This document shows positions 18,098 through 27,405 of a stretch of DNA of 37,635 nucleotides, piece by piece. The notes below the pieces were generated by a model. That model saw only the letters and a program-made list of their open reading frames with translations, did no database searches and had not been told where the DNA came from. Location: contig JAITQZ010000063.1 of NCBI GenBank assembly GCA_031288635.1, positions 1-37,635 on the forward strand. Direction: 5' to 3'. The first letter of the stretch is position 1. Every line of letters starts with the position of its first letter. Position numbers and translations under genes: made by a program. This stretch comes from Candidatus Peribacteria bacterium. Lineage in GTDB: Bacteria; Patescibacteria; JAEDAM01; Absconditabacterales; Absconditicoccaceae.

Positions 18098-18370
18098 ATG
18101 GCAGCAAAAACAATTAGAATCGTGATAAAAGAAATGGTAGAATATGGTGAAACATATTATCTTGCCGAAAGTCCTGATGTCCCAGGTTTTTTAGCAGAAG
18201 CTGATACCTTGCCAGAAATGTTTGAAATTGCACCAGAAGTAATGGAGGATTTGATAGATTTGAATAATAAGACGATGAAGAAATATAATCTTGATCGAAC
18301 TTTTTTAAGTGACTTTGCATATAAATTCATTTATCAACCTGCAAAGGTTCGTCATTTATCATATGCTTAA
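18098..18370 (+). CDS. hicB: HicB-like antitoxin
   Basis: A 90-residue HicB/DUF1902-type protein. IRIVIKEMVEYGETYYLAESPDVPGFLAEADTLPEMFEIAPEVMEDLI is the partial RNase H-like fold that caps HicA. A separate C-terminal DNA-binding domain is not obvious. It is followed 5 nt later by hicA, giving a hicB-hicA order (the reverse of the commonest arrangement). No TGA codons. Confidence 0.82.
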   Translation: MAAKTIRIVIKEMVEYGETYYLAESPDVPGFLAEADTLPEMFEIAPEVMEDLIDLNNKTMKKYNLDRTFLSDFAYKFIYQPAKVRHLSYA

Positions 18371-18375
18371 TTCCT

Positions 18376-18618
18376 ATGCCTTTACGAAATTCTTTCAAAT
18401 ATCAGGATATTGCAAAATTACTAGAATACTATGGTTGTCATCTTTTGCAAGAGTGAAAAGGTTCTCATAAAAAATGGCATAGCCCCCTTACTCGTAAACA
18501 TTTCCCTATTCCTGTGCATTGAAATAAAGAATTAAGAGAAGGAACGTTATTTGCAATACTAAAACAAGCAGGAATTAGTAAAGAAAATGTCCTAAACTAT
18601 CTTAATAAGAAGAAATAG
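18376..18618 (+). CDS. hicA: HicA-like mRNA interferase toxin
   Basis: An 80-residue double-stranded-RNA-binding-like toxin that cleaves mRNA. The motif LLQEGKGSHKKWHSP contains the catalytic His of HicA (GSH), and HFPIPVHGNKELREGTLFAILKQAGIS is the family C-terminal half. TGA is read as Gly in EGKGSH and VHGNKE, both positions where HicA proteins carry Gly. Length is typical. Confidence 0.87.
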
Positions 18619-18634
18619 TATTTTCCCTTACTCA

Positions 18635-18734
18635 GTAGACCGGAGATTAAATCTCCGAACTTCAAAAATAAGCTCGCTCTGCGGGCAAGGCACCAGAGGT
18701 GCCAAATTATTGTAGCCCCAAGGTTTAACCTTGG
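18635..18734 (+). repeat. cluster of GTAG-REP palindromes
   Basis: Three palindromes in 100 bp: CGGAGATTAAATCTCCG (18641-18657) preceded by GTAG (18635-18638), GGCACCAGAGGTGCC (18689-18703), and CCAAGGTTTAACCTTGG (18718-18734) preceded by GTAG (18712-18715). The GTAG plus palindrome layout is that of REP elements moved by RAYT transposases. The stem sequences differ from those near the RAYT, so other REP families or other RAYTs may be involved. The interval 18619-18867 holds no gene. Confidence 0.75.
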
Positions 18735-18867
18735 AACTCAAAAAAAATCAAAAATCAAGTAAAAATCGTTTTTTTTAGGTCTTATATTCCCCCCGTAAAC
18801 TTTCCTTGTTTTTTTGCTGCCTTTGTATACAAGTAAAGTATGCAGATTTATTTTTTCGCTTCTCTCG

Positions 18868-19887
18868 ATGTACAAAAAATTTTCCTTAGCAGAATTGACC
18901 AGTATCCAAAATAATTTCATTCCTCACCTGTACAAAATTATTCAGCAGGAGAAATGTCAGGGCATCAATGATTTTTGCAAATTCGCATTCAAGGAAGGGA
19001 AAGAGCTCTTCTACTTTGAAAAAAACAATGTAAGCTTCAAAATTTCTCTCCTCGGTAATAGCCTCCATTTGCTGGATGAAATTGAAAAGATTGAAGTAGA
19101 AGTGCCTATTGATAACAAAGGAGCCCTCCAAGACCTTATCAAAAGATATATCATTAAAAAACAGAAACAAATCGGACAAAAAACCATTGAACAGCTTTTA
19201 GTGGATGAATTTACTGCATTGGGAGGATTTAGTACTCTATTGGGAAAACCCTATATCGTGTATGATATTGAGACTTCGCTTATTGGGTCGCGTCTGGAAG
19301 ATGTAGAATTTTATATTGGCTATAGTATGGAAGAAAGTGCCGATGGGAAGATGACTTACACGTGTATTACGCTGGAAACGCTCCCTGCTTTCGTGGAAAA
19401 AATGCTGGCATTTGAAGGATATATCGTAGGATTTAACCAGATGTATTTTGATAATCCTGTATGTATCTACAACGTTTCTATGGACGCTGCAGCTACGCTG
19501 GCAGCAATTAAAACCTTGAATGAAAAAAGTATTGATTTATATGTATTCATTTCTCAGCTTACCAATACCAGAATTGGACTCAATAAAATCTGTGAAGCCC
19601 TGATTGGCGTCAGCAAAAATTTGGAAGGAGGAGGAGCAAGTGTAGAAAACCTCCGAAAAGAGTGGAAAACTGCTGGCGATACCAAAATCTTTAAGAAAAT
19701 TCAGGACTACTGTAAAAACGATGTGAGAATGACGGCTCTGCTTTTTTTCTACTTTCTCCATTTCAAAAAACTGTATATGAATAGCGAAGAATATCTCTTT
19801 GATCTTCCTAAATTCTTGACCTACGCGAAACCGTTGGAGAAAAAAATCGACCCTCATAAAATGTATGGACAATCTTTACTCTCTTAA
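18868..19887 (+). CDS. DEDD-family 3'-5' exonuclease-like protein
   Basis: A 339-residue protein with an RNase H-like exonuclease domain in its C-terminal two thirds. Motif I is YIVYDIETS (Asp133, Glu135), motif II VGFNQMYFDNP (Asn190, Asp195) and motif III DYCKNDVRMT (Tyr281, Asp285), so the four acidic residues of a DEDDy enzyme are present. The N-terminal 110 residues are not recognised. Substrate (DNA or RNA) is unknown. The frame is open from 18814; ATG 18868 begins a more protein-like sequence. It precedes a methyltransferase gene by 9 nt and may form an operon with it. No TGA codons. Confidence 0.75.
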   Translation: MYKKFSLAELTSIQNNFIPHLYKIIQQEKCQGINDFCKFAFKEGKELFYFEKNNVSFKISLLGNSLHLLDEIEKIEVEVPIDNKGALQDLIKRYIIKKQKQIGQKTIEQLLVDEFTALGGFSTLLGKPYIVYDIETSLIGSRLEDVEFYIGYSMEESADGKMTYTCITLETLPAFVEKMLAFEGYIVGFNQMYFDNPVCIYNVSMDAAATLAAIKTLNEKSIDLYVFISQLTNTRIGLNKICEALIGVSKNLEGGGASVENLRKEWKTAGDTKIFKKIQDYCKNDVRMTALLFFYFLHFKKLYMNSEEYLFDLPKFLTYAKPLEKKIDPHKMYGQSLLS

Positions 19888-19896
19888 GAGCTACTA

Positions 19897-20658
19897 ATGA
19901 CTATTAAAACTAATCTCCAAGCATTTTATAATCACGAAGCAAAAAAATATTATGAAACCAGAAAAAAATTCTGGCAGGAAGGAGCACTGATTTTGCAAAC
20001 CTTGGAAACCCTAGCAGAGACCGGGAAAAAAATCAGCATTTTAGAGATTTGATGTGGGAGTGGAAGATTTGCGAGCTATTTGCAGCAGCACTATGCAGGA
20101 AAATTTTCTTATGTAGGAGTAGACCTTTCTGAAAAGCTTCTCGCCTATGCGAAAAAAGACCATCCAAAGCTCAAATTTGTCTGTGAAGATATGAGCGAAT
20201 TTATTGTCAGACAAAAACAAGAAAGTTTCGATGTGATTATCGGAGTGGCGAGTTTTCAGCATATCCCAAGCTATAGAGAGCGTTTATTTCTGATGAAACA
20301 TTTTTATAGAGCTCTCCGCTATGATGGACTGCTCATTATGACCAATCGGTCGCTTTCCCATCGGTTTCTCAAAAAACATTGGGGTGAGATGTTGCACTCT
20401 TGGTTCCGCTCCCTAGTCAGCTGGGGAAAATTGCATCGAAGAGATATCTACGTTCCGCGAACCAATAAAGGACGTACGTTTAGAAGATACTACCATCTCT
20501 TTACCCTTTCAGAATTGAAAAAGCTGGCTACGTTTTCAGGACTGCAGCTCCGTCATCTTAGCTATGTTGACGCGGAAGGAAAGTGTACCCCAAAATGGAA
20601 ATCTGCTAAAAATTCCTTTTTCGTAGCCCAGAAAATCCCGATTTTATCTGCTTTATAG
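19897..20658 (+). CDS. class I SAM-dependent methyltransferase
   Basis: A 253-residue methyltransferase. Motif I is ILEIGCGSGRFASYL with its first Gly encoded by TGA (residue 52); the post-I acidic residue is in YVGVDLSEKLLAYA, and FDVIIGVASFQHIP matches motif IV. The second half is basic (RRDIYVPRTNKGRTFRRYYHLFTLSELKKL), a pattern shared with tRNA wobble-uridine methyltransferases of the Trm9 type, but this is only suggestive. It lies 9 nt after the exonuclease and 2 nt before the glycosyltransferase. Confidence 0.82.
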
Positions 20659-20660
20659 TA

Positions 20661-22346
20661 ATGATGAGACTCTCCGTCGTCTTTGGTACTAGAGGAAATG
20701 AACACGCACTCCCTCATCTGGAAAGGATTTTAACGTGTCTAGAACAACAAACATTCCAGGATTTTCAAGTAATCGTCGTAATAGACAGAAACTTCCCTAC
20801 AGAACGTGAACGAACAGCACTGGAAACGACCATAAAAAGCTGGGACTTGCAAATCCTCCAAAAAACGAAATTCTTTACTCATCTCAATTCAGCTTTCTTA
20901 CCTCCTGTTCCCGGCAAAAGTAATGCGAGTTATGCGAGAAATTTCTGACTCCAACAGGCAGATACAGAATTGGTGCAATTGTTCGACGATGACAACGGCT
21001 TTGACCCCGAATATCTCCAAAAAGCCGTCCAATACTATGATGAATACAAAGCTCGTCAGCAAAAAGAAGTAATAATCTGTGCAACGATTCAATACAGAGA
21101 CAGCGGGAAACTGCGAAGTCAGGGGTTTTCTCATTTCCGTTATCGACAATCTCGTCCCGTGAATTTTGTGGCAGACGAACAGCAAACCGAAGGTGCAGAA
21201 ATCCAAATGTTTTCCGGAAATGGACTGTTAGGAGCAAAAAAACTGTTTCAAGAGGTGAAGTATAATGAAGAGATTGCACGGGTCGCTGAAGATATGGATT
21301 TCACCCTTTCCCTGCACGAGAGAGGAGCAAGACTGTTTGTCTTTTCTTCCCTCATTGTACGTCATTATGAGAGAGATAAAACCCTATTAGAACACGTCCG
21401 AATTGGGTCACGTGCTCAAGCTTATCAAAAAGCCAGAAACCGATTTCTCTTTGTCTATCGCCATTGAACTTGCCGAAACAAATGGCAATTTCGAACGATA
21501 GGCTTACCGTGATGTCTCGTTTGGCTTTCTCTAAAAGCCCTGCTTTACGGAGGAAAACAGAAATGGAACCTCATTTGAGGACTGTTGCAAGGAGCTTGGG
21601 AAGGAGTGAACTACGTAAGAAAGCCCCAACTTTCCGACACTCCGCTCCTCCTAACAGCAACTATTACCCCACAGACCCATCACGAATTGGCATTAACGGA
21701 TGCAAAGAAAAGATATCATCAATACCTTGCTAATCTCAAAAGACTCATTCAAAAGTCTGATTTTCAACAGTTTGTCTTTTGCGAAAATTCCGCTACAGAA
21801 TTCCCTGATACACAACTGATAACAGACCTGGCAGCCAAGCACGGAAAACAGGTAGAATTTCTTTCTTTTCAAGGGAATAAGCAGCTCATTCAAAAATATA
21901 CCAGAGCCTATGGAGACCAGGAAATCATAGAATATGCCGTGAAGCATTCACAGATTTTAGCACAGCATGCAGGCTTTTATAAACTCACAGGCAGATACCG
22001 AGTAGCTAACATCAACACCCTGCTCCGTGTACGAAGACGCGAACCTACCGTATTTATTAAAGGAGGCGTCAGAATACCGACAGTACATACCTCGTTTTTC
22101 AAAACGGACAAAGAATACTTTATACAATACCTGCAAGGGAAATACGTTGATTTGCCCAACTATCCCCATCAGAGGCTAGAATATCTCTATTACGACCTCA
22201 TAAAAAAATCTGGCACAGCAATGCACCTGCACGGACAGTATCCCCTTTTTCAAGGAGAACGAGGCGAAGGAGGAACAATGGAAGAAGTTTGGCGAAAAAG
22301 ATGGAAAACGAAGCTAATAGCTTTATTGAGGCGATACGATATGTAA
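20661..22346 (+). CDS. two-domain glycosyltransferase (family 2 plus second domain)
   Basis: A 561-residue protein joined by TGA-Gly codons at residues 96, 269, 284 and 306. Residues 1-260 are a GT-A family 2 transferase: MMRLSVVFGTRGNE, LEQQTFQDFQVIVVIDRN, ASYARNFG, then LVQLFDDDNGF as the metal-binding DxD and a late AEDMDF. An amphipathic link (about 265-310) leads to a second domain, TPLLLTATITPQ ... NLKRLIQKSDFQQFVFCENS ... YKLTGRYRVANI, which looks like another transferase-like fold that I cannot name. Probable role: cell-surface polysaccharide. Start could be ATG 20664. The end overlaps the convergent CutA-like gene by 24 bp. Confidence 0.75.
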
Positions 22347-22595
22347 TGCTTCCGTATCTGTAAGAGAAATCTGGCTTCCTTCCGGGAAAGATTTTTGTAA
22401 AAAAGCCGATACTTTTTCTGGCTGGTCAGTTTGTACCCAGAGCAGTTTTTTTTCCTGCTTTTCGATTTTTCCTTCTACTAATCCATAGGTCTGTACGTAA
22501 TTCATTCTGGTAATTTCCATAGCAAGTTTCGCTTTAAGCAGTCCGGTAATCAGCTTTCTGAGCTTTCTACCATCATTGGGAAAAGAAATCAGCAT
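22323..22595 (-). CDS. CutA-like protein
   Basis: A 90-residue protein resembling the divalent-cation tolerance CutA family, trimeric ferredoxin-like proteins of uncertain role. The core LITGLLKAKLAMEITRMNYVQTYGLVEGKIEKQEKKLLWVQTDQ parallels the CutA pattern of LARALVEERLAACV ... WEGKIE ... LLIKT. The usual HPYExPE segment is missing or replaced, so the match is partial. It lies 31 nt downstream of the FecR-like gene on the same strand, probably co-transcribed. No TGA codons. Confidence 0.65.
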   Translation of the reverse strand: MLISFPNDGRKLRKLITGLLKAKLAMEITRMNYVQTYGLVEGKIEKQEKKLLWVQTDQPEKVSAFLQKSFPEGSQISLTDTEALHIVSPQ

Positions 22596-22626
22596 TACAA
22601 AGAAAAAAATACAATAAAAAGCTCGC

Positions 22627-24126
22627 CTATCTCATTTGTAAGGTCTCTGGCAAATTGGCTTTGAGTGTTTCCCATTCCGTTTGGACCGCAGCTCCGGAAA
22701 GTCCCATCTCTGACAAGGTAGCGAGATAGGCACACCAATTCCCTAGCTTTTCAAATTGTGCTAGGTAAGAAGGAGCGAGATAGTATTCCGTACTTAGCTC
22801 TGTTTTTAGGGTATGTGCGAGGTCGCGAATGTCTGCTAAGCTGGTAGCTGTTAGCTCTTTATCAAAAGCAGTAGCGATTGCATTGATTTTTGTGGCAAGG
22901 CTCGTGAGAGCTTCTGCACGCTTTTCGCTTTGTCCCTCTCGGGTAGCTATCACAAATTTTTCAAGGGTATTCATCAGGAAAAAGCTATTAAGCGAAGTCT
23001 TGAGTACTTCAGTTTGCTGATGAGAAGGAAGTTTGTAGTGGGTTCCGGTGAGTCCAAGGTCAGTCTGAATATGGTCATTGATAGGCTCTTCTTTATCGTT
23101 TTCTTCAAAGAACAGTCCGCTTTCGATATCAGGAGGGATAAGAGCAGATAGCCCTGGATTTTCGTATCCTGACTGAGGGGTTCGAGCCAGCAAAGAGGGC
23201 TCATTGAGACCTCCCGAAGAGGTGCTCATCGTTCCTGTGGAGAGCTCGTGGATGCTTCCAGTTGCCAAAGCAATGGTTCCTGTGGAAGGATGCGTAGGGC
23301 GAGTTTCTGGAGTAGTATCGGGTAGCAGTGATAACGTTTCTGTGATATTATTGTCTGCCAGGAAGGTAGAAAAATTTTCTGGCGTAATCATCGTAATATC
23401 ATTTTCTTTGATTTTGATGACCTCAGTCGTCAAGATTTTCTCCTCTTTTGAAATAGTATCTTTTTGTGAGGTAATAGTAGCAGTCCCTCCCGTATTTTTT
23501 ACGAGCGTTTCCCCATTGTGTTTTGCGATTTGGAGATTGAGAGCCTGATGTTTGTCGGAATGGATAGCCATATCTTCTGCAATAATATCAATATCATTAT
23601 CGGTAGCGGCGTTTACAATCTTGAAAAACGTCCCTTCCGTCAGGACAATTTGATAACTTTTTTCTCCTGATTTGGTAATAGCACATTCTGCTGGTCCAAT
23701 AATTTTCGCTTGAGAGCCATCATCGAGATTAATAATAATTTCTGAACCGAGTTTGAGGTGTAAAATATCTCCATTACGAATATATTGAGAAGAAAGCGTT
23801 TCTTTCCCATTTTGAAGGTACCATTCTCCGTTTACATCGATAATTTCTGCGATGTAGTCTGCATACACCTCTCCTGGATTGATAGGATTGGAAGAAAAGA
23901 AAAAGTTGTCAATACCCCCATTTTTCTCAATCATCACGCCACCAAACGTAAACAGCACAATAACCAAAGCAATAAAGGCATAACTCACTTTTTTATAAGT
24001 GAGAAAGTGCCATTTTGCAACTCCTTGTTGAAATCTCTTTTGGGTAATTTGGCGAAAAAGCTCAGCTTTATGCTGACTCGTGAGGGTAAAGGTATGTTGG
24101 GTTTTGAAATATTCCTGGAGGTGCAT
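22627..24126 (-). CDS. FecR-like single-pass membrane protein
   Basis: A 499-residue protein with a 45-residue cytoplasmic N-terminus, one membrane helix at about 47-65 (YAFIALVIVLFTFGGVMI) and a large extracellular part. Residues about 95-215 match a FecR-type domain (GDILHLKLGSEIIINLDDGSQAKIIGPAECAI ... LTEGTFFKI). A long Thr/Ser/Pro-rich linker (STGTIALATGSIHELSTG) and a helical C-terminal domain follow. FecR proteins transmit signals to ECF sigma factors, but no sigma gene is adjacent; upstream lies the divergent nrdD. It may be a stress sensor or a cell-wall-linked protein. No TGA codons despite its length. Confidence 0.7.
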   Translation of the reverse strand: MHLQEYFKTQHTFTLTSQHKAELFRQITQKRFQQGVAKWHFLTYKKVSYAFIALVIVLFTFGGVMIEKNGGIDNFFFSSNPINPGEVYADYIAEIIDVNGEWYLQNGKETLSSQYIRNGDILHLKLGSEIIINLDDGSQAKIIGPAECAITKSGEKSYQIVLTEGTFFKIVNAATDNDIDIIAEDMAIHSDKHQALNLQIAKHNGETLVKNTGGTATITSQKDTISKEEKILTTEVIKIKENDITMITPENFSTFLADNNITETLSLLPDTTPETRPTHPSTGTIALATGSIHELSTGTMSTSSGGLNEPSLLARTPQSGYENPGLSALIPPDIESGLFFEENDKEEPINDHIQTDLGLTGTHYKLPSHQQTEVLKTSLNSFFLMNTLEKFVIATREGQSEKRAEALTSLATKINAIATAFDKELTATSLADIRDLAHTLKTELSTEYYLAPSYLAQFEKLGNWCAYLATLSEMGLSGAAVQTEWETLKANLPETLQMR

Positions 24127-24391
24127 TTTTCGCCGAAGTCACTAAATCTACATTAGGGTATACGAATGAATTTTCATCTTGTGACAAAAAGGTACAAAAT
24201 TCCCCTCTTGTGAAAAGAATGGGAAAAAGTAAAGGAAAAAATGCTGGCTCCTGAACTGTGATATTTTCAATATCTCTTATCGGATCGCCTTTTTCTCTCA
24301 GATTTTTGTAAAAAACTCTAAAAAAATGCTAACCCATAGCTATCAGTCTCCAAAAAGTTTGAATGATTTTTCCCTTGCATTCTCCTTCCAT

Positions 24392-24439
24392 AACAACATA
24401 TAGTAGTCATTCCTCATACCCAGACACAATATATAGTAT
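24392..24439 (+). promoter_or_regulatory. candidate NrdR boxes upstream of nrdD
   Basis: ACACAATATATAGTAT (24424-24439) matches the known NrdR-box consensus ACACWATATATWGTGT at 15 of 16 positions by eye. A weaker related sequence, ACAACATATAGTAGT (24393-24407), lies about 31 bp upstream, the three-helical-turn spacing typical of paired NrdR boxes. NrdR represses ribonucleotide reductase operons when dATP is high. The rest of 24127-24466 shows no gene. Confidence 0.6.
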
Positions 24440-24466
24440 TTTATCTCTTTATAAAGAAATGTAAAA

Positions 24467-26674
24467 ATGGTCATCTACAAAATCAGAAAAAGAAATGGAG
24501 CTATCGTAACCTTTGAGAAAAATAAGATTTACAACGCTGTTAAATTAGCATTTGAAGCAGTAGGCAGCGAGGATATTTCACCCGTGGAACATCTTACCCA
24601 GCTCGTTATCACAGAAATCGAAAAAAAAGTCGGAAAAGAAATTCCTGATGTTGAAACAATCCAAGACACTGTAGAATCTGTACTGATGCAGGAAAACTAC
24701 GATGAAGTAGCCAAAGCCTACATCATTTATCGCCAAAAGAGAACCGAAGCCAGACAAACCCAAAATGTCGTAATCGAAGTAGACAAAACGATGGATGAAT
24801 ATCTCGAACATGTAGACCGAAGAATTAATGAAAACGCAAATATCGGCTACTCCATCGGTGGATTGATTTTGAAAAACTCCGAAAAAATCGTTGCCAACTA
24901 TCGGCTTTCCAATATTTATCCTGCTGAAATTGGAAACGCTCACAGAAACGCAGATTATCATATTCACGACTTGGGGATGTTTTCACCATACTGTGCAGGG
25001 CGAAGCCTTCGCCAGTTGCTAGAAGAAGGATTTAACGGAGTAATTGGGAAAGTGCAGAGTAAACCGCCAAAACATCTCCAGTCTGCGGTGAATCAAATGG
25101 TAAATTTCCTCGGAACCTTGCAAAATGAATGGGCAGGAGCACAGGCGTTTAGTTCGTTTGATACCTACTTAGCACCATTTGTACATAAATACGAAACCGA
25201 ACTCGAAAACGAATTGGAAGAAACAAAGGCTCAATTTACCAATGAAAAAGAAAAAGCTGACTACATTTACCAGAAAACCTACAAATACGTAAAACAGAAT
25301 TTGCAAAACTTCGTCTTTAATATGAATGTACCGTCTCGTCGAGGAACCCAAACGCCGTTTTCCAATATCACCCTTGACCGAACCGTTCCCGAAGATATGA
25401 AAGAAAAAGCACTAATGCTCGGAGGAATTTCCCAAGGCTACTACCCAAAAAAATATGGAGAATTACAAGCGGAGATGGATATGATAAATAGAATTATGAT
25501 TGAGATTTACACCGAAGGAGACGCCAGTGGGGCGGTGTTCACCTTCCCCATCCCTACCTATAACATTACGGAAGACTTCAATCGAGAGGGAGCAAATGTA
25601 GACGCCCTCTTTGAAATGACGGCAAAATATGGAATTCCGTATTTCCAAAATTTCATTGGTTCACAATTCAAGCTCGCAAAAAATGCTGACGGAACCATTA
25701 GTAAAGTGCCAAATCCGAATGCCTACAAACCTGGTGCAGTTCGTTCAATGTGTTGTCGTCTACAGTTGGACTTGACGATGCTAGAAAAGCGTGGGGGAGG
25801 ACTCTTTGGGTCTGCGGAAATGACCGGGTCTATTGGAGTTGTCACCATCAACCTTCCAAAAATCTGATATAATTTCAAGGAAGACAAAGAAGGCTTCAAA
25901 ACTCAGCTTTTACATCTGATGAATTTGGCAAAGACCTCTCTGGAAATCAAGAGAAAAGAGTGTGCCAAACGAATGGACGCAGGACTCTATCCGTTTACTA
26001 AAAGATACCTCCATTCCTTTCGTAATCACTTTTCCACCATCGGAATTAACGGGATGAACGAAGCAATCCTCAACTTCACCAACGGAAAAGAAGACATCAC
26101 GACCGACCGAGGGAAAGAGTTTTCCAAGGAAATTATGGACTTTATGCGTGCAAAGCTCGTAGAATATCAAGAAGAAACGGGAAACCTTTACAACCTTGAA
26201 GCGACTCCTGGTGAAGGAACTACCTACCGTTTCGCAAAAGAAGATAAAAAGCAGTTGCCGAATATTATTCAAGCAGGAACCGACGAAGCACCGTATTACA
26301 CCAATTCCTCTCAATTGCCCGTGGAATATACCAATGACCCGTTCGAAGCACTCGAAGCTCAAAATGAATTACAATGTCTGTACACCTGAGGAACCGTATT
26401 ACATCTCTATATGGGAGAACGTATTTCAGACGCTAAAGCCTGTAAAAAACTGATTAAAAAAGTTATCGAAAATTACCAGTTGCCATATGTGACAGTCTCG
26501 CCGGTCTTCTCTATCTGCCCCAAACACGGCTATATCGCAGGAGAGCACGATTATTGCCCGAAATGCGATGCAGAGCTTGGCTATGCGGGAGAGGAGTTTA
26601 ATATGGAAATCAGGGCAAAGCACACCGATGACCCAGAAAAATTGGAGCAATTACGCAGGAAACAGTTGGGATAA
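24467..26674 (+). CDS. nrdD: class III ribonucleotide reductase large chain lacking the glycyl-radical loop
   Basis: A 735-residue anaerobic ribonucleoside-triphosphate reductase, making dNTPs without oxygen. An ATP-cone domain (residues 2-95, YKIRKRNGAIVTFEKNKIYNAV) gives allosteric control. Active-site cysteines are in SPYCAG (Cys176) and RSMCCRL (Cys429/430). TGA-Gly at 467 and 641; the latter is the first Gly of the invariant TGGTVLHLY. The zinc region is FSICPKHGY ... CPKC (684-700). The chain then ends after KLEQLRRKQLG, with no RVxGYxxPV glycyl-radical motif, which all functional NrdD proteins need. That motif is encoded at 27406-27627. A REP-like palindrome begins 12 nt after the stop. 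Confidence 0.93.
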
Positions 26675-26686
26675 TCTCGTGGTAAT

Positions 26687-26702
26687 CCCGCAGCATTGCG
26701 GG
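26687..26702. repeat. REP-like palindrome directly after nrdD
   Basis: CCCGCAGCATTGCGGG: 6-bp perfect arms with an imperfect centre, a variant of the copies at 791 and 3327. It begins 12 bp after the nrdD TAA, exactly where homologs would continue into the glycyl-radical domain. Confidence 0.65.
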
Positions 26703-26749
26703 AAATATCCCCGCATATCATAATCTTTAGTATTTTACCTAGTTTCCTG

Positions 26750-27358
26750 ATGAACAATAAACTTGCAACCGCTACCTCCAATAGAAAGAAACTCTTGATT
26801 GATATGGATGGAGTTTTGGCAAATTTTACGGGGAGAGTCTTTGAAACATTTCGTGAACGTTATGGAGACCCAAAGTTAGACCCCGCCAAACAAGAACAGT
26901 TTTACGTAGCAGACTACTTCAATCAACATCTGGGAGAAAAAGCACAAAAACAAGTAGAAGAAATCCAATCAGAAATCGGCTTTTTCCTCTCCTTACAACC
27001 TCTCCCCTCTGCAAAAGAAAAAATTAAAGAGCTTTCACAGTGGTATGATACGTATATTCTCACTTCTCCTTTGATGAGTAATCCAAGCTGTGCTTCAGAA
27101 AAAATCCAACGAATACGCCAACATCTCTGAGATGAAATGGCGAAAAAGGTGATTATTGCAAAAGATAAGAGTATGGTCTTGGGAGATATATTAATTGATG
27201 ACCATCCCACTCCTTGCAACGAAACACAAGCCACACGAAAACATCTGCTCTTTGACCAGCCCTATAACCAAAACGTCGAACATAAACCGAGAATGCACAG
27301 ACGAAATGATGAAAATCTCTTGCAACTTATTGAAAAAATGGTACTATCAAACAAATAA
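26750..27358 (+). CDS. 5'(3')-deoxyribonucleotidase-like HAD phosphatase
   Basis: A 202-residue HAD-superfamily nucleotidase of the NT5C type, which dephosphorylates (deoxy)nucleoside monophosphates. Motif I is KKLLIDMDGVLANF (the DxD nucleophile pair). Motif II is YILTSPL, and LGDILIDDHPTPC is the acidic motif IV (DD). TGA-Gly at residue 127. It sits between the two halves of the split NrdD and is co-directional, consistent with control of the deoxynucleotide pool. Start ATG 26750 follows the palindrome by about 47 nt. Confidence 0.82.
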
Positions 27359-27405
27359 TTCCTTAGCAGGAATTTACATATCCAATCTTTTATTTATTAC
27401 ATTTT

